Assembly: GCA_013350335.1 (NCBI GenBank) | Contig: CM023537.1 | Coordinates: 11,881,384-11,945,383, forward strand | Direction: 5' to 3' | DNA from: Chimonanthus salicifolius | Lineage: Eukaryota > Streptophyta > Magnoliopsida > Laurales > Calycanthaceae | Length of the DNA stretch: 64,000 nucleotides | Part shown: positions 1 to 14,100 of the stretch, one piece after another | Layout of the letters: each line of letters starts with the position of its first letter | Numbering within the stretch: the stretch's first letter is position 1 | Notes under the pieces: model-generated | Seen by the model: the letters and a program-made list of their open reading frames with translations, nothing else | Database searches by the model: none | What the model was told of the DNA's origin: nothing | Position numbers and translations under genes: made by a program

Positions 1-420
1 TGTAAGTAGGCTGAAAGGCCCTATAAGATAAAATAAACCTGCAGTCACGAACCAAACTGGCTGGTCTTAATCATTCAACAACAAATCAGGAAACTAATGG
101 ACGTTGATGGAAACAATGGGAACCAATTGAGGCACAACCGGCGTGATCATTTCACAGGAGGTTTGGGAACCTAGTTTGTTGCGTTTGGTCTTCATTAAGT
201 CCATGCCCTTTTCACCTGTACTCACAAGTTTCATGCTAGTTGATGAAAGTTTTGCAATTGCAAGCGACAATCCGTAACTCGTTTGTATCGAAGCAAATCT
301 CATCCATCCATGTGAGCTCTAGAGGCATTTTATCACAGTCTATTATATTATGTGGAGCCTGATTATCAAATATGTAATTGTCCGATCTGTTAGTGTCTCG
401 GCTTGTCCGAGTCACTCGTA
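1..420. other. Unassigned left edge
   Basis: Two short overlapping minus-strand open frames (about 69 and 63 codons, positions 94-427) are present. I recognise neither, and they overlap in different frames, so at most one could be real. The longer one contains a KRNKLGSQT stretch that looks protein-like rather than random, and a possible splice acceptor (CTCTAG) lies just upstream of it. It could be an exon of a gene lying to the left, or retroelement debris. Confidence 0.3.
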
Positions 421-893
421 TTGTCAATTACATGACTTACTTGGACCTTGCATTGGAGGAATGTGAAGATGTCAGAAGATCTATTGTGCATTGAATAATC
501 CACACCGAACATATAACTGGCACATAGACTAAGTGAACCTTAGTGGACCTTAATGGTCCGGTCGTGGGTCAGGCTCTATGCTGAGTTCGCAGGAGGTCAA
601 AGGGGGTCAGAGCCCCGAGCCGATTTTTTTAATGAAAGGCAATTATGTAAATTTACATTGTGCTTGAGCAAATCCTAATCTGGACAATATATAATGTCCT
701 TTTCGTGAGAGAGAGGGCATAAGCAAAAATTGTAACAAGGGTCGCAGTCTCTTCTTCATTTTCTTGCCTTTGAGTATAGGTGGATTTAATTTGAATTCAT
801 GAACTATCAAAAGGGAATCACGTAAAATCTTTGTATGTGTTTGACATATGATTTATTTTTTCATTTATTGTTTGTGCACTTCTATTCCCAACA
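420..893 (+). mobile_element. Probable solo LTR (copia-like)
   Basis: The stretch starts TGTCAATTAC and ends TTCCCAACA, the usual TG...CA layout. It contains a TATA-like ATATATAATG at about 686 and a T-rich tail, as in plant Ty1/copia LTRs. No target-site duplication was found and no second LTR is visible, so the ends are approximate. It lies downstream of the PGI gene. Confidence 0.35.
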
Positions 894-1761
894 CCGTTTA
901 GACTCAAATTCTCTGACTGGTTTAAAGCACACTCACACCAGCCAGAATGAAATAGGGAAAAAAATTACTAAAGCATAACTATAGCAACAATATACAGCAG
1001 AACAATTGTCATGCATTTACGAGTAAACCACTTCACAGGAGCAGAAACATTCCAAGAATCGTTTTCAGAGTTGTAATTGTAGATACATAAGCAAAAGCAA
1101 CAATAGCCACAGATAGCCCAAAAGACTCCATGTACCGGAGATTTGGGGATCTAAAAGATAGGGCCTGGTTTATTTTTTTTAGAACACACAGAATCTGCTT
1201 TGTTAGTAATTGTCTTGGTGATGCCAATCTTGTTTATGCACGCTAATACTGGCATTTTTACTTATTCTACCATTTTTAGAGGCTGGATTACGCCCACCCC
1301 TAAACTTTTCTTTTATGTATGTCTTGCTTGAATGAGTGACAAATGCCTTTCTCCTGAGAGGGAAGGGAGCTTGAAAGGGGCAAAAAAAAAACTGTTAACA
1401 AAGTACAAGTTGGCCAGGGTGCCACATCCACCATACTCCGACATCAAATCAATCCACATACAACTGAATACGCCTACATCGGAAGAGTTTACGGTTCAGA
1501 TAATTATTGGATAATCTTCTCATGACATATTAATATGATTTAACTACACAAAAGTAATCAGCAAACTACTTGTGTTCCAAAATTTTGTTTTCATTTGCTA
1601 TCGACCATGAAAGCAAAACTTGATACACAACGTGCCTCACTGAAAAGAATTTTGTATTTTAAATTACTTATTGTTATTTAAAGACAAAACCTTTAGGCAG
1701 AAGGATGTTAAAGTCCAAATCCACATGTGTCAGATTGCCAGTAGTTGAAATTCAACTAAAT

Positions 1762-4700
1762 TTAGGCATATAACTCATCTACATAACATTCACCAAGGAA
1801 AACTTTGACACTTCGAGGGGACCCACAACTGCCTTCCGCTATAAGCGCTCTGTCATTTGCCGCCATATGTGCAATAATCTTGTAAATCATTTCTATCTGT
1901 TAAGATGCAAACGTTACCAAGTTTAGCAAGCACAGTGGGTAAAAGACAGAAGCGAAACAGATAAGAGCCTTCTACATGATACATGCACAACAAAAACCAT
2001 ACTTGCTCAGGGGCATGGCATCGATCTGCAATTTCATCCAAAGTCAATGGTTCCACGGGCTCTTTGCAGCTGCACACAAAACCATAAATGGAGCAATAAG
2101 CAAGTGACAGAATTCTATGGAATCATGCTTGACTATAAAAAATGTCATGTTTACAAACATTTAAGAAGAGAAATTAACTATAAAAGGGGAAAAAAAAAAT
2201 AACAGTAACAAGAAAGTAAACTAGTCTGGAAACACTTATATGGAAAATTAACTATATGAGCTATTTGGTTATATCTCTACCATTATGGGTATAAGAAAGC
2301 AAATGGGTCCCCATGTAAAATACCTTGTCAAATCCTAATAGAAGTTCTAATTTAACATTTAATAAGGTTGAATGGAGGAGAAGTAAAACTCATAATGCTG
2401 AACGTGAAAAAGGTTTTGATGATGAAGACAAGTTGTTTGTAATCTGAATTTACTTTTGAAAGTTATTGTCTTGTGAATTCAATATCCTGAGATTTCAAAT
2501 TCATCACCACCCTCAAGACATCAACAATTAAATATCAGGAATATTCACTTTCCTGGATTTTGCAAACAAGGGGACAAAATTAGCAGACAAGAAGATCCAT
2601 TTACTGGACAGCCCAGATAACAAACTGGCACTTTTAGTTGCACCCAGTACATGATTGTGCAATCTGAACATACTAAATCCTGATAAGTGCATGATTTGGC
2701 ATCTTCTGAAGGCTGGATGAAACTCAATGTAGATGGAGTAGCGAGAGGGTAAATCAGGGCCAGCAGGTATATGGGAATTTTACATGATCGTTGAAGGCAA
2801 TATGAAAATATTCTTTTCAGATCCAATGGAAGGTGAAAACTTCAATGTAGCAAAGTGCAGGCAATTAGGAGGCCGCTGGAATTGTGGAGGAATGTCAGTA
2901 GTGGGAAGTAGGTGGTGGACGAGGAATCATCCAATGGTATTGGGTGGGCAAGTGGGAGGAAGCCACCTACTTGGAGGTTGACAATGGTGATGAGGGAGAG
3001 GCTAATAAGGGAATTCTAAACATGTGAGGTGCTCGGAAAATGGGGTAGCAGATTTTTGGGCTAAGGTAGGGGGTGGAGAGGTTGGATTCACATAAAGGCC
3101 TTTTGTAATGATATCCTTTTGTCATGTACCCTACTTGTATGTCTTCAGTATACTTCTCAAATACTGTTGTGCCCATTATAAATCTTTGAAATACAAACAA
3201 ACTTTTAAGCTACCGTTTCAACATATACAAAGGGGAAAGAGGGAGGGGGTGGGGCAGGGAGTGACCACTCTTTTCTGTTTTTGTTCCACCTAAGTGGTCA
3301 GATGTTGGATTGAAAGGTCTTGGCTGGATTCTGGTGGGCCAAATTTCAGGTCGAGCCCTCAATCCCAGCCACTGATTTGTTAGGTCCAAAGATATAAGAG
3401 ACTTCAATGAGACAAATTCTCTAGAATTTTAAAATCCAATGTCTACAAGAGGTATGAGTTTAAAAGTGGGTCATAAACCAATTTACAAGGGTGAGTGATG
3501 TAGGAGATAGAGCTTTAATCCCATTTTTAGTATTTTATTATTTTCATATTTAGTAGAGTCCTTGTTTTAGGAAGCCAAGGTCGGTGGCTTTCCTTGTTGG
3601 TTTAGGAGTCTAAGATAAGATTAGAAGTTGTTATTTTCGTTTTAGAATAAATCAGGAAGTTTCTTAGTGTGTGTGGGATTCTAATTCCTGTGTAGGTTTA
3701 TTTTTAGATTTCCTTCTTTCGTTTCTTTTTTTTTTTAATATAAAGCCATGTAATGGGTTGAGAACAACAACGCAACGATGAATATTGAATGAAAATATTG
3801 AAGGCATAGCCTTTTCCCTTTCTTCTTCTCTTGTCTAGCTATAGGCATATTTTCTTCTTCTTTCTGCCTAGTTGCAGGCGTGCTCCTGCATCCCCCACCA
3901 TCAAAATAAGTGAAAAAATAGTCACTAGTAGAGACCTAGATTCAGTGGATGCAGTGTCATCGAGTACAACACCAAACACTATTATATGAAGCCCACCTCA
4001 TGCCATGTGGATGGGATGGCTGGAAAGGTTTGTGCTTGAATAAAGAGCCTATAAAAAGTAACCTTCATTGATCTAATCAAGCTGTTCTTTTGAACGCTAC
4101 AAAGTTTGGGTAATTTTAAATATTTTTAATCCAACTTGGGAGGGGGATTTTTATTTAATGATAGATCAACATGGAATAGGGTCAAATTGGGCAGGGATCC
4201 AATTGACAGAGATTGGATGCGCACAAGGAGGGTTTGGGAAGCAACCAGGATTTTATATACACAAAGTTTCTGAAAAATGTACTGATTCCTAAGGACATTG
4301 AATTCTGGAGTAAGGGTAATAACATGCCTGGCCTCATTTAGAATGGTCAAAACTCTCTTCTGAAGAGCTAATACCTCTCCGGCAGCCTTTTTTCCAGCTT
4401 CCACACCTGAAAGTTACCATATAAGAACAGATTTGGAAATAAGGGGATCGAATGGTACCAAATGCATGTAAAAGTTCTAAGAAATGCATAAAGTCAACTT
4501 CAAAGCTGACAGCTGTAAACACGCATATAACATATATACCAGGTTGGTGGTAAGCATTGATGTTGACAAGAGATGCATAGATTCCAACAGCTCTTTCATA
4601 TAGTGCTACCAGTGCTCCCACTGATCTAGGGGTTACTTCTTGCACTGTGACCGTAATGGACTCGCGGTTGTTTGCATACAGTGCAGAACGTGTTCCCTGA

Positions 4701-7700
4701 ACAGGCATAAATTTAGCATTCAAAAAAACAAAGATGACAGGGAGGTGAAATAATCGACGCAGAGTAGAATACTGCACATCTTTTTTTAAAAAAAAAACAA
4801 ATGACATGTTTGAGTGGATTATGGTTTTTTTTCTTTTTACCTTTGAGAGGTGACAACTGAAAATTTTTCCGAAGGAATTTTTTTTTTCTAAAAAGGTCTC
4901 CATTGTTTGGATTTGGATTTATCCAAAAGAAGCTCCTACTTTTTTCATAATTTTAAAAGGGTCCCTAATTTTGATAAAATTTCTAAAAAAGCCCTAGGAC
5001 TTAGTTCAGTAATGATCAATTTAAGTTTTCTTTGAGATTTTCTTTAGATGCATGTTGTGGAGCCCATTTGGTGGTCAACACAATTAGAGAGTGAGGCCTA
5101 CTATCACGGGCCTAGCGAATCTCCCCTTGATGCTAGCCCACGTGGCACTCACTCAAGCCTCCTTTGCTAGGTGAGTCATCATTGATCAACTTTTGGTCAC
5201 ACTTTGAACCAAAGTTTCCACCCCATAGCTCAAACTATTTTGCACACAGAAGATTGACAAAGAGATCACACAAATTAAACAAAAGAGAATGCTTCACTCT
5301 GTTGCTCAATACACACTTACAATGATTGACTTGAACCTTTGCAAGCTTTAAGACTCCTATCAAGGTTAGTGGAAAATGAGACCTCCACCTCTACTTATAC
5401 TAAAGCTCCTAGCTCATGGTTGGCTAAGATCTTAGCACATGGTGTAATCCTACAACAATTGAACATCCAAACACCTCTCTATAACTTTCTTGGAATCTCT
5501 ACAGCTCTCTCATCTTTTAAGTCTCTCTAGAAACTCCTACAACTCTACATCATCCTAGAACACTTTCATACTCTTCTACTATTATTTACACATGTCTAAA
5601 AACTCTCACACATCTCTAGTGTCCTCTACACAATTTCACAAACTTCTACAACTTTCTAAACACTACTTGAGCATTCTAGAGCATAGTTGTTAGATCCGTT
5701 CCAAAACCTATTCCGGTTTGTCTCCATCGCAGAATGTTTTGGCGTTCCAACTATTTTGGTGTTCTGCTATCGTGAAAAAAAAGGAACTCACCAAGAATAA
5801 CATGATCAAACTTAAACAGAAACAATCCAGAAAGCTAACCTGTAGCATTCCAAAAAGATAATCACCACATGTAACACCAGGTTCAAGCTCCCAATCATGG
5901 CCAGGGGGCCTGTCACGTAGTACTTCAATGAACGTAACAAAGAAATTATGTACCCCCTCTCTCAGTTGTTGAATGTATCTGTCCAAGAATAACAAAGTGG
6001 TAAGTTTAATCAAATACTAATCTGAATGTGCGTACTACAAGGGTAAAAGGCATGAGGTAAAACCCACGCGTGTTGGTCTGTGCTTCCTTTATTTCCATAG
6101 ACAGTAAGCCCTTGATTTACCTGTTAAGAAAGAAGCAGCAACAAGGATAGCATATCAAGATGCAATATTTTTTTTTTTTTTTGGAAACATTGACGACTTA
6201 ATTCATTAAAAACAAAGAGAGTACAAGAGGAGGATCCAAGTATAGGAGATTTATACCCATCAAGATGCACTATAAAATAACTCAAACAACATATTTCAAT
6301 CTTTTGGACTTAAAAAGGCAAGACCTTATTTATCCAATTAAAGTGATCTTGGTGGGCCTAATATTCAACTATACACCTTTACAAAGGACCCATCACATGG
6401 GGCCAAAGCAGGCCACATCAAGGTGTCCACAAAGTGCACAACGTAACCCAATGCACATGTGATCATCTGTCAATTTATTAACATAGTTATTCAAATGAAA
6501 TTTGTATGCAACTAACTTTGCAAAAAAATATTAACAATAAATCAAGTTCAGCTTCATGGAAACTCACTTTCAAATTTGCATGCTTACCCGATTACCATCC
6601 AGGTCAAATTCCTTCCCAACGGACTCCATGACCAACTGCTGCAAATACCTACTAAACAGTAGCAGGCTATCCTTGTATGGAAGTACGACCATATCCTGGT
6701 TTTAAAAAAAGGAAAAAAAATAGAAAAGTATAAATTAAGTTTTAAAAGATAATCATAATACAAAAGCAACATGTCAAATAGCTTTAGATTTTTTGTTTTG
6801 GATAACATGGGTACCCCTACCCCACATTGGAGGTGGGACTAATCTCACGGATACACAAACCACCCGCAAACCTTGTGTATCAGCTAAGCCCGGGAGGAGT
6901 TGAACCAACACCTCTAGTCTAATCCTAGAAGCTTAGACCAACTAAACATATTTAAAGTAATAGCAAATGCATACCTTCGATCCCACCCCACCAGAAGCCC
7001 AATACCAACAAAGTGCCAGTAAGGCTGCAGGATTATTCTTCACCTAAATAGAGAATTACCAAAAAGGAAAATGCATACCATGTAAATAACTTTGATCAAC
7101 TACATGATCTCTTGATGTTAAGCAAGGAAAAGAAAAAGATGCATAAAATGTTAACGGTTTCAACCAACACAAAACAGCTAACATAATAGGAAATTCTCCC
7201 CAAGTGGAGATTAGTCTGTATTGCTAGGGACATTTGGAGCTTGTGCAATATGGGTAACATCACTTTCACTCATACACCTTGCTCAGCAAATTGCATTGCA
7301 GATCTCTTGGCGAAAGTTGGTGTTAATCTACAAACACCGGCTTTGGAATTTTTTTCTATCGCCAACCTTGGGAGTTGGGGGTTTTGTTGTTGGGGTGGTA
7401 CTTGTTGTACTTTTACTTCTTGTATTTTCTTTTTCTTGCTTTATTTTGGTTCTTATTTTTCTTGTTGTTCTTTGTCGATCTGAGTATATTCCTCCTATAC
7501 TCAAGTCCCTCCTTTATACCCCTTCATTTTAATGGAATTTAGCAGTTAATGTTTAAAAAAAAAATAACATAGTTAGCTGCAGTTTTGCACCAATTCTTTG
7601 AAATGAGAGACACACTCATGCCAGACACATTTCCATGTCAAATTCTATTGCTATCTTAACATTACTTTCCAAGATCACAAAATACTTTTATACCCTTTTC

Positions 7701-10700
7701 CTTTTGAAATCTAACTAGAAATAGTGAGATGTCTATTAGTTGACTGTTTTCAAGTAAAATTTGAACAAATTGTTTATTGATGTTATATTCCATAATTTTT
7801 TTATTTGAGTTTATTCTATTTGAAGATTTGTAGAACAAATATAAATGAATGGAGTATAATTTTATTGGGTCTCAGTGGAGTAAATGAATTGGTGAAATCT
7901 GACGACTTAGTACAGAATTGTAACAAATTTGATACTTGGGTGCGACACAAAAGCAAGTGGAGGGTCAATCTGTCTATAACCAACAGGATGGGTGCAAAGT
8001 GAGCTAAATGCAAGTAGACTAGTTGACTATGATAAAGGAGAATCATATTGATTACAGGTACATTTCTATAAAATGGCAATGTAGGGTGAAAGAAAAAGAA
8101 AAATTAATAATAACGGTAACAAAGATGCATATGTTAAGAAGGATGAGTGAAGTAACATTAAATGGTAAACTTAGAAATGATTGCACCAGTGGAACCTTAA
8201 AGGTAGCAGTGATAGAGGACAAGATAAGAGAATGTCATCTAAGATGGTTCAAGCACATATTTGGACAACTAGAAATAGCCCTCTTACAAAAAAATTGAGG
8301 TACTAGCTGAAGGGAGAGGCCTTTGAAGACTTAGATTGGAGGCTAGAAAGGACATGCTACATAGTAGAGTTATGGAGAATATGAATCCTAATAAGATAGA
8401 GAGGAAAGGTATAAGTCAAAAAGCTGTCCTGGATAGATGGGGAAATTAATGATGATGATCATCTTTTATTTAAACATATTCTAATATTATGCCAAATCCA
8501 CAAATGCTATGTGTTGCTATTTGTTGGATTGAATTGTGCCAATGTTGGATCCCAAAATATACATGCACCTGTAAAAATAAGTTAGTTGATATAAGTTACA
8601 TATAATGCATAATGCCTATTGGGGAAGTGGCTAATGTATAAATCTTCATATCAAATTTCAAGTTATTATGGAGTAAAAGAAACTTCCAGATCTGCAAAAA
8701 CCCATTCTAAACCATGAACAAACCAACCTAGAGGCTCCTGCTTTAATCAAAAGACCTTGTCACTCCTACAACAAACTATCTTCTAAGTCCATTTGGTATC
8801 AATGTGTTTATGTGTCAATGCATGCAAGTGTGTGTGCATCTGTGCGTGTGTTTCTACATGTAAACATGTGTGACCTGTGTGACTGCTTCTGCACGGGTAT
8901 GTCTGCACATGTGGATGTTTGCCTGCATCTGACTACATGTGCCCAAGTATTCCATCCACATGTCCAAAAACAGAGACAAAATAAACACGCTATACATATT
9001 TAACCAAAATCCTTTCTTAAGCAAAAGTTTATCTCCTGCCTGTGCACCTCAGTTAGTCACCATAAGTACTTATCCTCCACCATAATATTTCGTGATTCTA
9101 TGCCTTCCTCTGCCTTTCGTTTAGTTACTCAGCTTAATGGACCATTTAGAAGAAAAATGTCCAATTTCGATGCACTTCAAATAAATCCCCCAATTTCCTA
9201 TATTTGGCCTTTTTCCCCCATAATTCCTTTTCCATCCCAACATATAAGCAGCCACCAGACCTGCCTAGGATGTCTAACCCTATATTTTTAAATGGTATGT
9301 GATGTGAAGGTTGTGGCAGACTGGCAGTATTGGTAGACTCCATTAACCATCCTGGTTAGAATCTTGAACAAACTCATAATAAGTTCAAGGAATGCATTAA
9401 AGAAACTTGTCAAATTATCACACAGTTTTCAAATAGTATGGAACCCCAAAAGAATCACAATGTGGAGCTTTTTGATGCATCCTAAGAGATTTTGTGAGCC
9501 ATCAGCCAGAAAGCATTCATCTAATAAGAAATGTATCATTTAATGCAAAAACCAATTATAATAGTATATTTCTACTAACATATGGAGAACACAATCTCAG
9601 TGACTACTGACTAGTGAGCATTAACATGCATGTAGAGGTATAGAACAACCCCTTGTGGCCCTGTCCCTATTAAAACCTCGGTCACGTTTGTGCAAGTATA
9701 AAATTCAAGAAATTTTAATCTCAAAGGATTTTTTTCTTCCTTTTAAAAAAAAAAAAAATATCATGGGTATCCCCACCCCACATTGGAGGTAAAACTAATC
9801 CTATGGATACATGCAACCACCCCAAGCCCCCATATATTAGGTAACTTCGGTGAGAGTCAAACCCATGACCTCTAGTCTAAAGCTCAATACAATTGAGCTA
9901 CACCCTTGAGTAGGGGTGAAACTTGGGTCGGGTTTTAAACCATCAGTAGCAGATCTTACCACAGTGGGGCGATTTGCCTCATCCATCAATGACGCACCAG
10001 CTAGCATTTCTTTGACATCAATTCCCTGAAGTTGGAATTACTTGCGAATTAGCACAATCTTCACAATAAAAGAAAACAGGATATTTAACCAACAATTTTA
10101 AGACCATTAACATGCCTGGAGTGCAGCAGGAAGTAAACCAACAGCAGACATTTCAGAGGTTCTCCCACCAACCCAGTCAAACATTGGGAATCTTGCTAAC
10201 CATCCTTCAATTCTTGCTGTATTATCTAACAAAGAATTCTCTTGGGTAATAGCGACACCCTGCATGGAATCCCACTGAGTTATTTTTCTAGTCAAACAGG
10301 AGACGTTCTAGTTATCAAAAACAAAATTGGTGGGTATCAGGGATTCTAATGAGGCGAAGTTGCTTCATATCAAGAGGGCTTTGTCCCTTTTGGAGGGGCA
10401 CAGTACTGCTGCGCTAGTTTTGGAGGGGGATTGGGTGAATGCAATCTCTTGGGCAAGTGGTAAGAAAAGACCTCCCTGCAAGTTGGTCCAGATGGCAAGA
10501 GAAATTCGGGATCTGTGTGCTAGGAGGCACGTATTCTTCAGGCACGTTAGGAGGACTGCTAATGGGTAGCCAACTTCCTTGCCAAATTGGGATTGGATAG
10601 AGAGGGAGGTGTAGTTGATTTCTTGTAACTTGGGTTAGGGCTTATGATGTATGTAAGGGATTTTGCGGATAGCAAAAATGGAGTTTTGTGGTACAAGCCT

Positions 10701-11147
10701 CTTGTACCATATTATTGGGTTTGATTTTCTTTGAACTCTGATATTTTCTTATTAATACTTTTTAACTTGTTACTGCCTCAAAAGAAAAACAGATTTCCTG
10801 TCGTACAATTTTTCAGTCCTCAAAAGTGCACATCAGAGCGAAGCTATGATTATTACTTGACTTCTTAAATCAAGAGAACACTATAAAAAATCATAAAATT
10901 CAATTCCGAGTTCAGATTCGAGAATGGTGTAACTCTAAGATGCCAGCTAGGAAAATATATAAGTAAAAGATACCTCTTGCAATCTTTGGAAGCAGAAATC
11001 TTCTTTACTGGCATGTGGCAGGCCCACTAGTCCCACCTAATTGAAGGCAGGATGGTGGACTGCCCACCCACCAAAAATCAATGTCTTAAATCAGAAAACC
11101 AGCAATGTTCTTTAGGCATGATTCTTGAAAGATGAGCAATCCCCAGC

Positions 11148-11197
<50 letters not shown>

Positions 11198-14100
11198 TTG
11201 AATGACTAAAGCTGAAGAGGATACATGAATTTATAATTACATGAGAGCCAATTACGATAGCAAAAAAGGAATATAATCGATCAAAGAATAACTAATTACA
11301 AGTTACACAACTAGCTTTCCAAACCGGAAAGATCCTGGTCAACTAGGACCAAATGTGGGTCCCACATAGTCAATTTGGTGACTGTAATGGGTCTCACAAC
11401 ATGACCATTAGTGGTAATAGTCAATTTGTATGTATATATGTATATAGTGGTAATGGTCAACTGCTACCTGAGTGGCATTCAATCAGCTACATCAAAATGA
11501 TGAACCATTGTGAAGGACGGTTATTCAATGCCCTCACTATAAACATGGTCTCTAGGCTCCATTCTTGTCCCACAATAAGCTTTTGTATTTGTAGAGTCAG
11601 TAATAAAATGACCATTATCCATTCATCCAGCGAAAATTGAAAGAACACCAACAACATATACAAATTACTCGGCAACTTGCTTTTCCTTACACTTCTGGAA
11701 ATGCATCAATGACAATATGGAAAAATGGTAAACCATTTGTTGGTATCTAGTTACAGTAGAATAACACAACATCCCAGTGCCAAACAGAACAACAATAATC
11801 TGCCTATATTTCCATCTGATGAGAGAGATAATTGCCTCATGTACCAGTTGATGATTTCTTAGAACATTTCCACCAAATAACTGATATGCTGACAGTGACG
11901 GTGCTTTGCGTTTTATATTGGCTTAACAGAATTCAAACAAAATAAGGGTAGAAATAAAATAAAGCACTGAAAAAGGTAAACAGATTTCAATGGTTAAGAA
12001 AACATGTAAAAAATAACCTCAGGTATGCAATGTTAGTGTGGATTTTAAACAATGAAATTGAGGAGGAAAACAATAGCTCAGCAATGCTGAAGAAAAAACC
12101 TTGCCGAAATAAAATCACAAAAATAGAATTTATTTTGATATCCATTCTTAACATAGAGAGCGAGAAAGAAAAACCTGAGATCAAAACCTGTTTTGAGAAT
12201 TCAAGGCCTGCTTCACGAAAAGCTTTCTGTACTTCCAATAAACCATTACGTGTTTCAGGGGTACCACCACTCTGAACAAGACAAGGTAAGACATGACCGT
12301 AAGCATTCAAACAGAGAAAAATAGTAAAATAAAAGCATGGAAAAAAAATTCAAAGGCAGAAAATTCCATACAAACCTTTGAAATCACAATTACAAGTGTA
12401 GAAGCAAGCTCATCTCCAAGCTGTGCTATTTGGTGATCAATTCCAGCCGGATCTGTATTATCAATAAATCTTATCTGCCATTTGACATAACCAAAACATA
12501 GAAGAGGACTATCAGAAAGTAAGCATTAAGTTCAGAACTACATTAGTACACAGTTGCAGTTTCTCTCTTTAGAACTACAGTAGCAACTAGTTGTAGTTAC
12601 TGATTAGAACTTCAAGATTTATTAAAAAGTTCAATGTAATTCAAAGACTTGTTAATGTGTAAAGAACTATCTATTGCTACAAAAACGAATATAGAGGAAA
12701 AACAACTATTTGTAGAAAGAACTAAAAAACAACTAAGTTCAGTCAGATAAAAAGGAAAAAAGAAGATACAAATCATCCAAACAATAGGTGGTTCATGGTT
12801 CCAGATACTAACATACTTTCAAAGGAGGGTTGTCCGGAGCCAATGCCTCTGCAACAAACTGTGGTCCTAGGGAAGAACCTCCAATCCCCACAGAGAGCAC
12901 TTGAGTGAAGCGACCAGCTGAAGATGATGGGGGCCTAATCTGTTTCACATTGAAATGTTAAATTTAACAAATAAATGAATGTCTAATGAAACTGAAGGAG
13001 AACTCCACAGAAACAGTCTGCAATAATCTCAAGCAATCAATTTAAAAATGCAGATGTTCATTTAAATAAAAAAAGTGCAAAAGATTTTTTCAATCCATAG
13101 AAGCTGGTAACCATTATTAATGTTTGAATTCATAAAATGTAAGTAAATGCGATGCTATAAAAGATAAACCACATCCTGTCACCTTACAATGCTAATAATG
13201 GACAACACACTGCTTGATGAGAAATGCAGTGTTCTTGAGTACTAGGTCCTACGTCTATACAACTACAGCAAATTAACTGGTGATCCAGACTCTTGATTTA
13301 TCAAACATTTGGCCATTTTCAGTAAAATGTGGAACTTTACGTTCAGTATTGATTTAAGGGCTAGGAGTGCCCACACCGAAGAGACCACTTAGACACGGTT
13401 CAACCATCTTGGGCCCATGCATGAAAATTGTATTCACCAAGTCCACAACACTTGTACAGACCCAGTGACTGATGGCATCATACACATCCTCAGAGTGAAG
13501 GATCGTATATTTTGTCACAGTAGAAACGGAATTGATTTTTTTTTTTTTTTGAATCGACCACAAAAGGATAATACAAAACATTAGTAATATTGTAGGTTGA
13601 TAGAGGTGCTTAGGGAGATTTGAATCCTTTGCTCTCATATGGAGGTCTCTTTTACTCATGTTAGGCAATCTATGAATGGAGTGGCTGATTTCTTGGCCAA
13701 GACAGGGTGGACAGGGATGGGGTTATTATCAACTTTTGCTAATTGTTTTAGTTTTGATTGTTGTAGATTAGTTACTATGGCAGATGGTTGCTGTAATTCC
13801 TCCTTGTTCTTTCATGGGTCTTATAGTAGATGTTTTCTGGGTGATGTTGGTATAAGCCTCTTATGCCATAAAAACCAATAGACAACGTTAGTTTTTTAGT
13901 TTATTGTTGGATTTTTACAATATTAATTGGAGTATATGCCAATATTGTTGGTTTAGGCACATTGAAGACCAAAAACACCCTAACACAAAGAATAAATAAT
14001 TACAGATAGAAAGTACACCCTGCACCCCCCCACCCCACCCCACCCCACCCCAACACCACCTTCCCACAAAAAGAAAGCCCCCACCACGGGAACAACACAT

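Noticed and set aside
4334..4903. 189-codon minus open frame as a separate gene
   Set aside because: It contains PGI exon 11 (4540-4696) read through into both flanking introns; the flanks are low-complexity intron sequence.
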